This document shows, piece by piece, positions 8,493-18,600 of a DNA stretch of 64,000 bases. The position numbers and the translations under genes were made by a program. The DNA lies in the NCBI GenBank assembly GCA_937982665.1, contig CALJLD010000244.1, positions 1 to 64,000 of the forward strand. The letters are read 5' to 3'. The notes under the pieces are model-generated. The model had not been told where the DNA came from, did not search any database, and saw only the letters and a program-made list of their open reading frames with translations. Numbering within the stretch: position 1 is the stretch's first letter; the number at the start of each line of letters is the position of its first letter. Source of the stretch: an uncultured Planctomycetales bacterium (GTDB lineage: Bacteria; Planctomycetota; Planctomycetia; Pirellulales; S012-138).

Positions 8493-9272
8493 CTACAAAC
8501 GCCAGCTTGGCCCGCTGGTCTCGCCCGGCTTGAAGATGGTTGATCCCGCAGGGCGTTCCAGCAGCAAGTCCACCTGATACTTGGTGAAGGCTGCCTCTTG
8601 CTGCACAACGGGCGCGTGGGCGACGCGCAGTTCGCTCACTGGCTTACCGTGCCATTGCCGTTGATAGAGTTGCAAGCCGGCCTGGCTGGAAGATTGCGGA
8701 GTGAGTTCATGGGCTTGAGTGACCCATTGCACCAGCGGACGAGCATCGCCGGTTGTGCCGTGAAACACAATCCGCTGCAGTTCCTGCTTGTCGTTAAAGA
8801 AGTAACTCAAGGATCCGGCCAGATCAAACGGCTGTGTGCCTGTCACCACCGGAACTCGATAGCCTTGCAAAGTTGGCTGTTCCGTGACAGTTGAGACGCG
8901 CGTCCAATGCTGCATGATCCAGTCGGGCGTGATTTCAAACCGCAGCAATTCCGTGAACGGTATCGCTTCGGGTCCCGTCAACGTCGTGGACTTTAGCACG
9001 CGGCCGGTGATGGGGGGAGTTGCCACACTTCCGGCAAATTGCCCCTGCGGCATTCCCTGCACGCTTCCCAAAGATGCGCTGTTCAGCGTCGCAGAGTTGT
9101 TGGGGCTCAGCGGCGGCAAGGTTGTGATGCTCGGATCACCCATCGCTGCGCCAGCCGCGCCAGAAGTCGCGCCCGTGTTTTGAAAGGCGTCATCAATGTT
9201 CGAGTTGCTGGTCATCATAGGCACACCGAACGATCCGGCGGCAGCCAGCAAGAAGAGTACGTGTCGGTTCAT
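8493..9272 (-). CDS. Exported hypothetical protein
   Basis: A 259-residue protein with an apparent signal peptide from ATG 9272 (MNRHVLFLLAAAGSFGVPMM). A Ser/Thr/Gly/Ala-rich stretch follows and then a folded domain with the conserved-looking pattern FEITPDWIMQHWTRVST, LSYFFNDKQELQRIVFHGTT and WHGKPVSELRVAHAP. I cannot assign a function. Its end faces carA convergently, 28 bp from the carA stop. Confidence 0.7.
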   Translation of the reverse strand: MNRHVLFLLAAAGSFGVPMMTSNSNIDDAFQNTGATSGAAGAAMGDPSITTLPPLSPNNSATLNSASLGSVQGMPQGQFAGSVATPPITGRVLKSTTLTGPEAIPFTELLRFEITPDWIMQHWTRVSTVTEQPTLQGYRVPVVTGTQPFDLAGSLSYFFNDKQELQRIVFHGTTGDARPLVQWVTQAHELTPQSSSQAGLQLYQRQWHGKPVSELRVAHAPVVQQEAAFTKYQVDLLLERPAGSTIFKPGETSGPSWRL

Positions 9273-9612
9273 GATACCGGTCCAAGCTTGGGAGGAGGGA
9301 GCGGACGGTCTCGCATCGGTTGGTATCGGCAATCCCCGGCTGGCGGTGAAGCTCCCTCATGTCTCGCAGGCAATGTTTGCCCTGTTGAATCGTCAGTCAG
9401 GAACCGCACACCACGCGCGAGTCTGGAAATTGCCACATCCCTTACAACTGACGCTTCAAGAGTGGCGAATCCCAACGAGCCCTCGGGCGGAAAAACTGCC
9501 AAGATTTCCACGGCAAAGCTTGCGAAGTGCCTTCGCACGGGCCATCATCGCTGCTAATCGTTATGCTCAACGCTGTCCGCTACAAATTACAGCCTCGATC
9601 TTGGGTACGCTT

Positions 9613-11124
9613 ATGCGCCGCCAGTTCTTGCTTTGCACAATTGTTGTTTCCGTTTGTTTGTTGAACGTTCTGCCAGCCATGGCGCAAGACGAAGAACTCA
9701 ACAAACCGCCAAATGGTTTCACGGCGCTCTTCAACGGTGAGAACCTCGACGGCTGGAAGGGACTTGTCGGCAACCCCAAGACGCGCGCGGAGATGTCCGC
9801 GGACCAGCTTGCCGCCGCGCAGGGAAAAGCGGACGAGAGCATGCGGGCTCATTGGTCGGTGGAGGACGGCGTGCTCGTCTTTGACGGTCAAGGCGAAAGC
9901 CTGTGCACGGCTAAGGACTACGCCGATTTCGAAATGCTGGTCGATTGGAAGATCAAGGAAGCCGGCGATAGCGGCATCTATCTGCGTGGTAGCCCTCAAG
10001 TGCAAATCTGGGACCCCGCTCAAAATCCTGTTGGCTCGGGTGGACTGTACAACAATCAAAAGCATCCCTCGCAGCCTTTGACGGCCGCGGATAAGCCAGT
10101 GGGCGAATGGAACCGCTTCCGCATCAAGATGATGGGTAACCAGGTCTGGGTATGGCTCAACGGTCAGCTTGTGACCGATGGCGTGACCATGGAAAACTAT
10201 TGGGACCGCTCGCAGCCCATCTATCCCGTCGGCCAGATCGAACTCCAGAATCACGGCAACACGCTGTACTTCCGCAACGTGTTCATTAAGGAAATCGTGT
10301 CCGCCGAAGACGCCACAAAGATTGACAGTGCGATTCCGGACAAAGCAGTCGCGGAGCCGAAGGACGACCGCAACGTCCTGATCTTCACGCACGCTGCCGG
10401 CTTCGTGCATTCCTCCATTCCTTACGGCGCGCGAGCCGTTCAACGGATGGGCGAAAAGACAGGCGCTTTCACCAGCACCATTTCCAATGATCCCGCGGTT
10501 TTTTCGGCGGAGTCATTGGCGAACTACGACGCCGTTGTGCTGGTCAACACAACTGGCGATTGGCTGCGTCCGCGCCGCGAACAGTTCAATCGCCTTTCCG
10601 ATGAAGACAAAGCCGCTTGGGAGAAACGAGAAGCCGAGAACAAACAGGCGCTGTTGGACTTCGTTCGCAGCGGCAAGGGACTGGTTGGATTTCACGCCGC
10701 TTCCGATTGCCACTATGGTTGGGCAGACTTCGGCAAGATGATTGGCGGCTACTTTGACGGACACCCGTGGCACATGGAAGTCGGTATTACCGTGGAAGAA
10801 CCGGACCACGCGCTTTGCGAGGTGTTCGACGAATCGCACTTCACGATCACGGACGAAATCTACCAATTCAAGCCACCGTATGATCGCGGCAATTTGCGTG
10901 TGCTGTTGAAGCTTGATGGCGACGTCACGGACCTCAGCATCGGCAAACGCGATGACGATGACTACGCGGTCTCTTGGGTCCGCAAAGAAGACCAGGGCCG
11001 AGTCTTCTATGGCTCGCTGGGTCACCGCGAAGAGATCTATTGGAACCCCAAAGTCATGGAGTACTATCTCCGCGGGATCCAATACGCCATGGGCGATTTT
11101 GAAGTCGAAGACGCGCCGCGCTGA
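9613..11124 (+). CDS. DUF1080 (3-keto-disaccharide hydrolase) - ThuA fusion
   Basis: Exported 503-residue two-domain protein. After a signal peptide ending near AMAQ, residues about 30-235 form a DUF1080 lectin-like jelly roll (GFTALFNGENLDGWKG, GDSGIYLRGSPQVQIWD, GQIELQNHGNTLYFRNVFIK). Residues about 255-503 form a ThuA (trehalose-utilisation-like, class I amidotransferase fold) domain (LIFTHAAGFVHSSIPYG, GKGLVGFHAASDCHYGW, VSWVRKEDQGRVFYGSLGH). In planctomycetes these domains act in exported sugar catabolism; the substrate here is not known. ATG 9613 was chosen because it starts the signal peptide; the open frame extends upstream without coding character. Confidence 0.92.
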   Translation: MRRQFLLCTIVVSVCLLNVLPAMAQDEELNKPPNGFTALFNGENLDGWKGLVGNPKTRAEMSADQLAAAQGKADESMRAHWSVEDGVLVFDGQGESLCTAKDYADFEMLVDWKIKEAGDSGIYLRGSPQVQIWDPAQNPVGSGGLYNNQKHPSQPLTAADKPVGEWNRFRIKMMGNQVWVWLNGQLVTDGVTMENYWDRSQPIYPVGQIELQNHGNTLYFRNVFIKEIVSAEDATKIDSAIPDKAVAEPKDDRNVLIFTHAAGFVHSSIPYGARAVQRMGEKTGAFTSTISNDPAVFSAESLANYDAVVLVNTTGDWLRPRREQFNRLSDEDKAAWEKREAENKQALLDFVRSGKGLVGFHAASDCHYGWADFGKMIGGYFDGHPWHMEVGITVEEPDHALCEVFDESHFTITDEIYQFKPPYDRGNLRVLLKLDGDVTDLSIGKRDDDDYAVSWVRKEDQGRVFYGSLGHREEIYWNPKVMEYYLRGIQYAMGDFEVEDAPR

Positions 11125-11171
11125 TTGGCGTAACTAAGGTCGAAGGAGTTTGGCGCGTAGGTTTCTTCTCT

Positions 11172-11244
11172 CGTCATTCCCGCGCAGGCGGGAATCCAGA
11201 GAACAAACGTAGCGCGCTGGATTCCCGCCTGCGCGGGAATGACG
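11172..11244. repeat. REP-like inverted doublet (best-preserved copy)
   Basis: Left arm CGTCATTCCC...GGGAATCCAG at 11172-11199 and right arm CTGGATTCCC...GGGAATGACG at 11217-11244 are near-perfect inverted copies, and each arm is itself a GC-rich hairpin. It lies between convergent genes (DUF1080-ThuA and aroB) and could act as a bidirectional terminator. Confidence 0.8.
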
Positions 11245-11273
11245 GTCCAATTGGAGCGCACTGAGCCCAACTT

Positions 11274-12374
11274 CTATACCCCGTTCCCCTCCAACACCGC
11301 GCGAACATCCCCGGTGTCCACATCGCCGGTCAATTCAACTTGCCCCAGTCGCGTCGGCAGCACAAACCGCAGCTGGCCATGTTCGGCCTTCTTATCTTTG
11401 GACATCGCCGCCAGCAGGGCGTCAGGATCCAAAGCTTCCGGCGAGCTTGTCGGCAGATGAAACTTCTCTAACAACCGCGTAATTCGCGAAGTGAAATCCT
11501 CGTCAACGCGTTGCATTCGCTGTGCAAGCTGCGCGGCCTGCACCATGCCGATTGCAACAGCTTCGCCATGCAGGAACTGTCCGTAATCGGTCACCGTCTC
11601 AATCGCATGAGCGAAAGTGTGCCCATAATTCAAGATCGCCCTTAAGCCGGAAGTTTCGCGCTCATCGGCGACGACCACTTCGGCCTTGAGTTCGCAGCAG
11701 CGGGCGATGGTTCGGACCAGTGCATCAGCCTGGCGTTCATTGAGAGCTTCAGCATTCTCTTCTAGCCATGTGAAGAACTCCGCATCTTGAATCACGCCAT
11801 ACTTCACTACTTCGGCCAATCCGCTGCGATACTCCCGTTCCGGCAACGTGCTTAACGATTCCGGATCGATCAACACTCCCTGCGGCTGCCAGAACGCACC
11901 GACAATATTCTTGGCAGCCGGAAGGTTGACTCCCACTTTGCCGCCGACAGAACTATCAACCTGCGCGAGCAACGTCGTCGGCATCTGCACAAACGCCAAC
12001 CCGCGGGCAAAAGTTGCCGCAATAAATCCGGCCAGGTCTCCCACCACTCCGCCGCCAACGGCAATCACCAAACCTTTACGGTCAATCCCGGCGTCCAGCA
12101 ACCGCTCCCACAGTGCGGAAGCAACTTCGGTTGATTTTGAGGACTCGCCCGCATCAACCACCAGCAAATGGACGGCATGGCCAGCATCGGCCAGTAATTC
12201 CGCAACCGCCCTTGCGTGCGGCTCCTCGACATTCGCGTCAGTGATCAGAACCACTTGCGAGAACGTTCCGCAAGCCGCGATGAACTGATCCGCCTGGCGC
12301 AGCAGGCCGGCGCCGATTTGAATCTCATACGGGGAATGCGCAAGTTCGACTCGTACAACTTGGAGTTTGCTCAT
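11274..12374 (-). CDS. aroB: 3-dehydroquinate synthase
   Basis: Second step of the shikimate pathway: DAHP to 3-dehydroquinate, NAD-dependent and metal-dependent. NAD-binding core VIAVGGGVVGDLAGFIAAT; QMPTTLLAQVDSSVGGK; metal ligands in the NYGHTFAHAIE region and downstream HGEAVAIGM. The 366-aa length is typical. ATG 12374 gives the usual N-terminus; the frame continues upstream without coding character. Confidence 0.96.
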   Translation of the reverse strand: MSKLQVVRVELAHSPYEIQIGAGLLRQADQFIAACGTFSQVVLITDANVEEPHARAVAELLADAGHAVHLLVVDAGESSKSTEVASALWERLLDAGIDRKGLVIAVGGGVVGDLAGFIAATFARGLAFVQMPTTLLAQVDSSVGGKVGVNLPAAKNIVGAFWQPQGVLIDPESLSTLPEREYRSGLAEVVKYGVIQDAEFFTWLEENAEALNERQADALVRTIARCCELKAEVVVADERETSGLRAILNYGHTFAHAIETVTDYGQFLHGEAVAIGMVQAAQLAQRMQRVDEDFTSRITRLLEKFHLPTSSPEALDPDALLAAMSKDKKAEHGQLRFVLPTRLGQVELTGDVDTGDVRAVLEGNGV

Positions 12375-12596
12375 GGGCCGGGTGGGATAACAAGCGTTGC
12401 GTCGCCGAAGCAGGCGTTTCGTTGGAATCTGTTTCGTGGGAATCCTAAGTCCACAAGTGGCCGGTTGGCAAGTTGGCGCAAACTCGCTGGCATTATGCAT
12501 TAAGCGAGGATGAACTTCAGGCAGCGCCTCGCTATCCCAAGCTTGCCGTGTGAATTATGATGGAGGGTTCCGCGAACAGCGAGATTTGAGGAAAAT

Positions 12597-13925
12597 ATGG
12601 CATCACTTGATAGTCCGGGGCACACCCCCACAAAGTTCAGCCGCGTAGCGATCTTGTTCGCTGGCGGACCCGCCCCCGCGGCAAACGCGGTCATCTCCAC
12701 AGCCGCCGTCTCATTCCTGCGAAACGGGATTGAGGTTGTCGGCATCCTGCATGGCTATTCCCGCCTGGTGAAGTATACGTCGGACAATCGGCTTGCCGAA
12801 GGCGGCGACTATATCTTCGTCAATCACAAGACGCTCAAACGCACGCGAAACACGCAAGGCGTCCTGTTGGGGACAGCCCGCACCAACCCCGGCGTCGATA
12901 TCGATTGCCCGGAGCACCTTGAGGACGAAGAGCGAACAGCGCCGTTGCGCGCGGTTTATGACGCACTGCGTTCGATTGGCGTTGATGCGCTCGTTTCCAT
13001 CGGCGGTGATGACACCTTGAAAACGGCCAACAAGTTCCGCCTGTTTCAAGATCACTTGCCGGAAGGTTCAACGCGAATTCCGGTCGTCCATTTGCCCAAG
13101 ACAATCGACAACGATTACATGGGCATTGATTTCACCTTCGGCTATTTCACTGCTGTCGATACGCTCGCTTCGGAGATCCGCAACTTGCTGGCGGACGCGG
13201 AAGCCAACTCCAGCTACTTCCTTACCGAGACGATGGGCCGCAGCGCAGGCTGGCTTGCATACGGGGCGGCCATCGCGGGCGAAGCCAGTCTTGTGATCAG
13301 CGTGGAGGACATCTTCGACAAGTACATGGTGAGAGAGAAGGTCCCCAAGGAGGAGGGTGATGACGTCAAGAAGGGAGATGAGTTCGTTGAGCGCTCGGTC
13401 ATGGACATGGACGCGGTCGTCAATCGTATCGTCCGCAGCATGCGTGCACGCGAGGAGCGCGAAAGCAAACCCTTTGGCGTGATTGTGATGGCCGAAGGGC
13501 TGGCCGAACTTTTGCCGTACAAGCACGTCAAGGGCGTTGGTCGCGACGATCACGGCCATATCTCGATCAGCGAGATCAACCTCAGCCGGATCTTTGCGAA
13601 GGCCGTTGCCGAAGAATACGCCAAACAAACAAATCGTGAACGCCGAGTCACTGGGATTCAGCTCGGCTACGAAACCCGCTGTGCAAAGCCGCATGCCTTT
13701 GACGTCATGCTTGGCAGCCAGTTGGGCGTTGGCGCCTATCGGGCATTGGTCGAGAACCAGATGGACGGAGTCATGGTCTCCGTCTCTGGCCAGCTTGAGC
13801 TTAATTATGTGCCTTTCGATATGCTTGTCGATCCGCACACCTTGGTCACCAATGTCCGCTACATTGAGCGCGACAGCGATTTCCATAAACTGGCCAGGTT
13901 CCTGGAAACGTATGTGAATGACTGA
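12597..13925 (+). CDS. 6-phosphofructokinase, PPi-dependent type
   Basis: Phosphofructokinase superfamily enzyme (442 aa) interconverting fructose 6-phosphate and fructose 1,6-bisphosphate. Phosphoryl-donor site signatures are GGDDT (Asp where ATP enzymes have Gly) and PKTIDND (Lys for Gly), the pair that marks diphosphate-dependent enzymes. Other motifs are MGRSAGW, VIVMAEGLAEL and GYETRC. A PPi donor would make this step of glycolysis reversible. Transcribed divergently from aroB. Confidence 0.92.
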   Translation: MASLDSPGHTPTKFSRVAILFAGGPAPAANAVISTAAVSFLRNGIEVVGILHGYSRLVKYTSDNRLAEGGDYIFVNHKTLKRTRNTQGVLLGTARTNPGVDIDCPEHLEDEERTAPLRAVYDALRSIGVDALVSIGGDDTLKTANKFRLFQDHLPEGSTRIPVVHLPKTIDNDYMGIDFTFGYFTAVDTLASEIRNLLADAEANSSYFLTETMGRSAGWLAYGAAIAGEASLVISVEDIFDKYMVREKVPKEEGDDVKKGDEFVERSVMDMDAVVNRIVRSMRAREERESKPFGVIVMAEGLAELLPYKHVKGVGRDDHGHISISEINLSRIFAKAVAEEYAKQTNRERRVTGIQLGYETRCAKPHAFDVMLGSQLGVGAYRALVENQMDGVMVSVSGQLELNYVPFDMLVDPHTLVTNVRYIERDSDFHKLARFLETYVND

Positions 13926-14036
13926 GCGACCAAAGTTTCCCTCCAAACAGTTCTTACAAACAAGCGACTGCTAGTATAGGTCTGTTTGAGCTTCCTTGCC
14001 GGCCAGAAAGTCGACGCGAATCGCTGAAGCCCCATC

Positions 14037-15554
14037 ATGGCAACTCTCGATTACGCAGTCATTGTCGCTTACTTGTTGGGCACATTGGTCGTCGGCATCT
14101 GGATCTCAAGGCGGAACCGGAGCGAGGAAGAATATCTGCTCGGCGGCGGCAAGATGAGTTCCCTGTCGCTGGGCTTATCGCTGTTTGCGTCCTTGCTCAG
14201 CACCATCACATATCTGGGTGTCCCCGGCGAAATCATCTCGCTGGGGCCAATGTATTTGAGCCAGTACCTGGCCTTTCCGTTGATCTTTGTGGTCGCGGGA
14301 TACTTCATCATCCCAAGGATCGTTCGGGAGCCGGTCACCAGCGCGTATGAAATTCTGGAGACGCGGTTGGGAAAGTCCGTTCGCCACGCGGCCGAAGTCT
14401 TGTTCTTCATCTCGCGGCTGGCGTGGATGGGAATGATCCTGCACACCACTTGTTCAAAGGTCTTAGCGCCGCTGCTGGGCTTTGATTCCAGTTGGACGCC
14501 GCTTTTCGCCGCGGTGCTTGGCATAATAACTTTGGTCTACACAACCTGGGGCGGCTTCCGCGCTGTGGTCTTCACGGACGTTGTCCAAGCCAGCATTCTG
14601 CTCTGCGGCGCGCTGGCTTGCATCATCTTGGCCGCGGTGCAAACGGACGGAATCGCCAATTGGTGGCCAACAACCACGCCTGAGGGTTGGCAGAATCTCG
14701 TTTGGATCAATGCGCCCGGCGGCAGCCGAACATTCCTGGCGATGATCTTTCTCGCCTTCACCTGGTTTGTTTCGACCAGTGGTTCCGATCAGGTCGCCGT
14801 TCAACGTTATTTGGCCAATCGCGACGTCAAAGCGGCCCGCCGCACTTTGGGCGTGTCGCTCATCGTTCAATTGCTTGCCGTTGGACTCTTGGCGGTTATT
14901 GGCTTTGGCCTCGTGCGCTATTACACAATGTTTGCTGATCGGTTGCCGATTGATGCCGAGACCGGCAAGCAACTCACCGTCCGCGACGCGGACAAGCTCT
15001 TCCCCGCATTCATTGCGAGCGAAATTCCCGTTGGGCTCAGTGGCTTGATCCTGGCCGCACTCCTGGCTGCCGCAATGAGCAGCCTCTCCTCCGGCATCAG
15101 CGCGGCCACCTCTGTCGTCACGGTCAAACTCTTTCCAGATCGTGCTCAGCGCGAACGGCACGGCTCCGCGCCGGCCCGTTGGATCGCGCTGATCGTGGGC
15201 AGCCTTGCGGTCGTCCTGTCGCTTGGTATCGGCTTTGTCGAAGGCAACCTGATCGAGCAAACGACCAAAGTGGTCAACCTCCTCGTTGCGCCGCTGTTTG
15301 GCTTGTTTGTGATGGCGCTCTTTATCCCTAGAGCCTCCGCGGCGGCCACGTTGATTGGTCTCGTCTTTGGCGTGGCTACCGCCGTACTGATCAGCTTCTG
15401 GCAGGAACTCTTCGGCGCTCCCTGCCCGTTGAGTCTGTTTTATGGCATGCCTGCGTCTTTGGTTGTGCAAACGCTTGTGGGCACGGTGCTTTGCTGGTCG
15501 CTCCTCCCCCCGCCGACACGGCCAATCTCGGAAGAGTCGCCGGCCCATTCGTAG
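14037..15554 (+). CDS. Sodium:solute symporter family transporter
   Basis: Integral membrane protein of 505 residues with about 13 hydrophobic segments spread over the whole length. It has the SSS-family signatures RRNRSEEEYLLGGGKMSSL near the N-terminus, LGVPGEI after helix 2, WGGFRAVVFTDVVQ in the middle, and SSLSSGISAATSVV in the sodium-site helix. Substrate cannot be read from sequence; sugars, carboxylates or amino acids are possible. It follows the phosphofructokinase gene by 111 bp and could be co-transcribed with it. Confidence 0.9.
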   Translation: MATLDYAVIVAYLLGTLVVGIWISRRNRSEEEYLLGGGKMSSLSLGLSLFASLLSTITYLGVPGEIISLGPMYLSQYLAFPLIFVVAGYFIIPRIVREPVTSAYEILETRLGKSVRHAAEVLFFISRLAWMGMILHTTCSKVLAPLLGFDSSWTPLFAAVLGIITLVYTTWGGFRAVVFTDVVQASILLCGALACIILAAVQTDGIANWWPTTTPEGWQNLVWINAPGGSRTFLAMIFLAFTWFVSTSGSDQVAVQRYLANRDVKAARRTLGVSLIVQLLAVGLLAVIGFGLVRYYTMFADRLPIDAETGKQLTVRDADKLFPAFIASEIPVGLSGLILAALLAAAMSSLSSGISAATSVVTVKLFPDRAQRERHGSAPARWIALIVGSLAVVLSLGIGFVEGNLIEQTTKVVNLLVAPLFGLFVMALFIPRASAAATLIGLVFGVATAVLISFWQELFGAPCPLSLFYGMPASLVVQTLVGTVLCWSLLPPPTRPISEESPAHS

Positions 15555-15676
15555 CGCCCCTGCCGTTTGTGTCATGCGTTCGCGCGAAGTGGTATCATGT
15601 GCGGGAATGCGCGCGGCGGCCTAAGCACTTTCGAAAGAAGACGCGATTGACCACTTCCATGGATTGACAGCCATTG

Positions 15677-18600
15677 ATGGACAACCACCCGCAAAAGCCT
15701 GACGTTGAACCTCAGCAGCCCCATGAGGCGGAGCCAGGCTCGTCGCCAACCCCGGCGGAAATTGATGCCATCTGTAATCGCTTTGAACAGCAGTGGCAGT
15801 CCGGAGCGGCACCTTCAATTTCGGCGTTCATTCCAGCGTGGGAAAAGTCGGCGCGTAGCCAACTCTTGCAGGAGCTCATTCTCGTTGACATCGAGTATCG
15901 CCGGAAGTTAGGCGAAGCGATCGACTACGACAGCTACTACGAAATTCTCCCGGATGAAGATTGGTTGCGGCAGCGCATGTCGCCGGACCTGACGCTCAGT
16001 CGAGCGAGCAGTCTTGAAGACACACACATAACCGCCGCCGAGCACTCAAGCGTTCGCTTTGATGTCCTGCATTCGCATGCGCGGGGCGGACTGGGCGAAG
16101 TCTATGTCGCGAAAGATCGTGAGCTTGGACGACAGGTCGCGCTTAAGGAGATTCAACCCAGGTTCGCCGCTGACCAGGAGTGTCGGGCACGGTTCCTCAT
16201 GGAGGCACGCGTTACCGGCAATCTGGAACATCCGGGCATCATCCCGATCTACAGCCTTGGCCAGCACAAAGATGGTCGACCTTACTATGCGATGCGTTTC
16301 GTCCGAGGCGAGAACCTCGCCGAAGCGACAGCGCGCTTTCATCGCGCGGAGGATTCGCCCGCTTCGACCGACGAAGCGAACCCATCATTGGTTCATCGCG
16401 ACTACGAATCGGTCGAGTTTCGCAAGCTCTTGGGGCATTTCATCGACGTCTGTAACGCGCTGGAATACGCCCACAGCCAGGGCATTCTTCATCGCGACCT
16501 CAAGCCGGCCAACATCATGTTGGGAGCGTATGGAGAAACGCTCGTCGTTGATTGGGGCCTGGCGAAACTTGCCGACAAAGACGGAGGCGAAGAGATCGCC
16601 ACGGCCGTCCGCGCCAACAAGGAAGACCAGCCGCTGGCAACTCATCAAGGAGCGGCACTGGGCACGCCTGCGTATATGCCGCCGGAACAAGCATCCGGCA
16701 ATCTTGCCGAGCTTGGCCCCGCCAGCGACATCTATGCATTGGGCGCGACGCTCTACTTCTTGCTTGTTGGAAAGCCGCCCGTTGGCGGAACTTCACTTGA
16801 GGAAGTTCTGGAAAACGTCAAACAAGGACGCATTCGACCGCCGCGAACGATCGTCGCATCGGTTCCGAAGCAACTTCAAGCCATCTGTAACAAGGCGCTC
16901 TCGAAACGCCCAGCAGACCGTTACGTTTCGTGCCGGGCGTTGGCGGACGACATCGAACGCTACCTGGCGGGAGATCCGGTCGAAGCCTTTCTGGGACCGT
17001 TATCCCTACGGCTCCGCCGCTGGGGTCGGCGGCACCGCACGCTTGTGACGTCCGCGGCATCAGTGCTTCTTGTCTCATTGGTCGGGCTGATCATCGCAAC
17101 CGCCGTCGTCAGTCAGAAAAACCGTTCATTGACCGCGCTGACCATCTCGCTCAACAACTCCAATCAAGCACTGGTTACCGCCAACGAACAGGAAAGGATC
17201 GCCAAAGAGCAAGCCGAGCAAAACGCACAAGTTGCCGAGGCACAGAGTAACCTCGCGTTGGCCACTCTCACTTCAGTGGTGGGCGATTTCCAGGAAAGCC
17301 TGGCGAATACCTCTGGCGGCGCTGCCATCCGTCGCCGACTGCTCAACACGGCGATCACTCATCTTTCGCAAATTGCGCAAGAGTACGTGGAGAAGACGAC
17401 GTATGACCTCCGTACGGCCCACGCCTTGATCGAACTGGGAGAAGTTGTTGAGCGGTTTGGCGCCGACTCTTCTCTGGCGAATGAAGACAAGAAATCCTCA
17501 ATGACGCTGGCGAGCGCGTTTTACAACCGGGCACACGAGATTGCGATCACGGCTGCGGAAGAACAGCCGGACGATTGGAACGTGATCAAAGTCCAAAGCG
17601 TTGTGCATCAGAAAATCGGAAACGCGGCCCTCGTTCAAGGAAACGTGGAAGAGGCCTATCCGGCGCTTTTGGAATCCCTGAGCTTGATGGAGCAAATCCC
17701 TCGTGAACAGTGGGACGGATCTAACTACAAGCGGAACGAGACCATCGTGCGGCTCCACATCGGCAAAGCATTGCTGGCGATGGGACGACTCGCCGATGCG
17801 GAAGACGAATTCAATCGCGCTTTAGAAGCCGCCTTGGAGATTGATGATGTTGGCGATGAGAGTTCCAAAGCCCATCACAGCGTTGCGATGGCGCTTGAGG
17901 CCATTGGCGACATTCACCTGACCAACCATCGCTGGGAACAGGCACTGACGACATTTAACGAGATGCGGCGACGCCTTGAGCTTGTGCTCGAATTCGATCG
18001 CCTTGACGCGGAAGCGCGTCGCCATCTCGCGCTGGCCATCGATAAGATCGGCGATACCCATCGTCGTATGGATGACTTCTCGTCCGCGCTCAAGGCTTAT
18101 GAAGATGCTTTCAACATCAAGCGGAACCTGGCGGACGCTGATGATAGCGATTACATGCTGCAGCGAGATCTTTCCATTTCGCACAACAAGATAGGGGAGT
18201 GCCACGAGGCACTTGGCGATCTCGACGCGGCAGTCGCGGAATTTGAAGTCGCAAAGGAAACGTCGGAGCGCCTTAGCGAAAGTGACGTCTCCAATCTCTT
18301 GGCTCAAAGCGATCTCTCCGTTTGCTTTGGAAACATCGGTCGCATCCAGTTCAAACGCAACAACTTTCAGGCGGCACGTTCATCGTTTGAAGCCGCACTT
18401 GCGATTGATGAAGTGCTTGCGGCAAACCAAGACGAGAATGCGGAAACACAGCGATCACTGAGTTACACAATGATCAAGCTCGGGGAAACCAGCACAGAAC
18501 TCCAAGAGAACCGCGCAGCCGTTACCTGGTTTCAAAGGGCAGCCGATCTCCGCGAGAAGATTCTCGCTATCGACAATCACAATCCCGAGGCCGTTCACGA

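Noticed and set aside
9196..9612. Upstream extension of the DUF1080-ThuA frame
   Set aside because: It overlaps the divergent exported hypothetical gene and has no coding character; the signal peptide starts at 9613.
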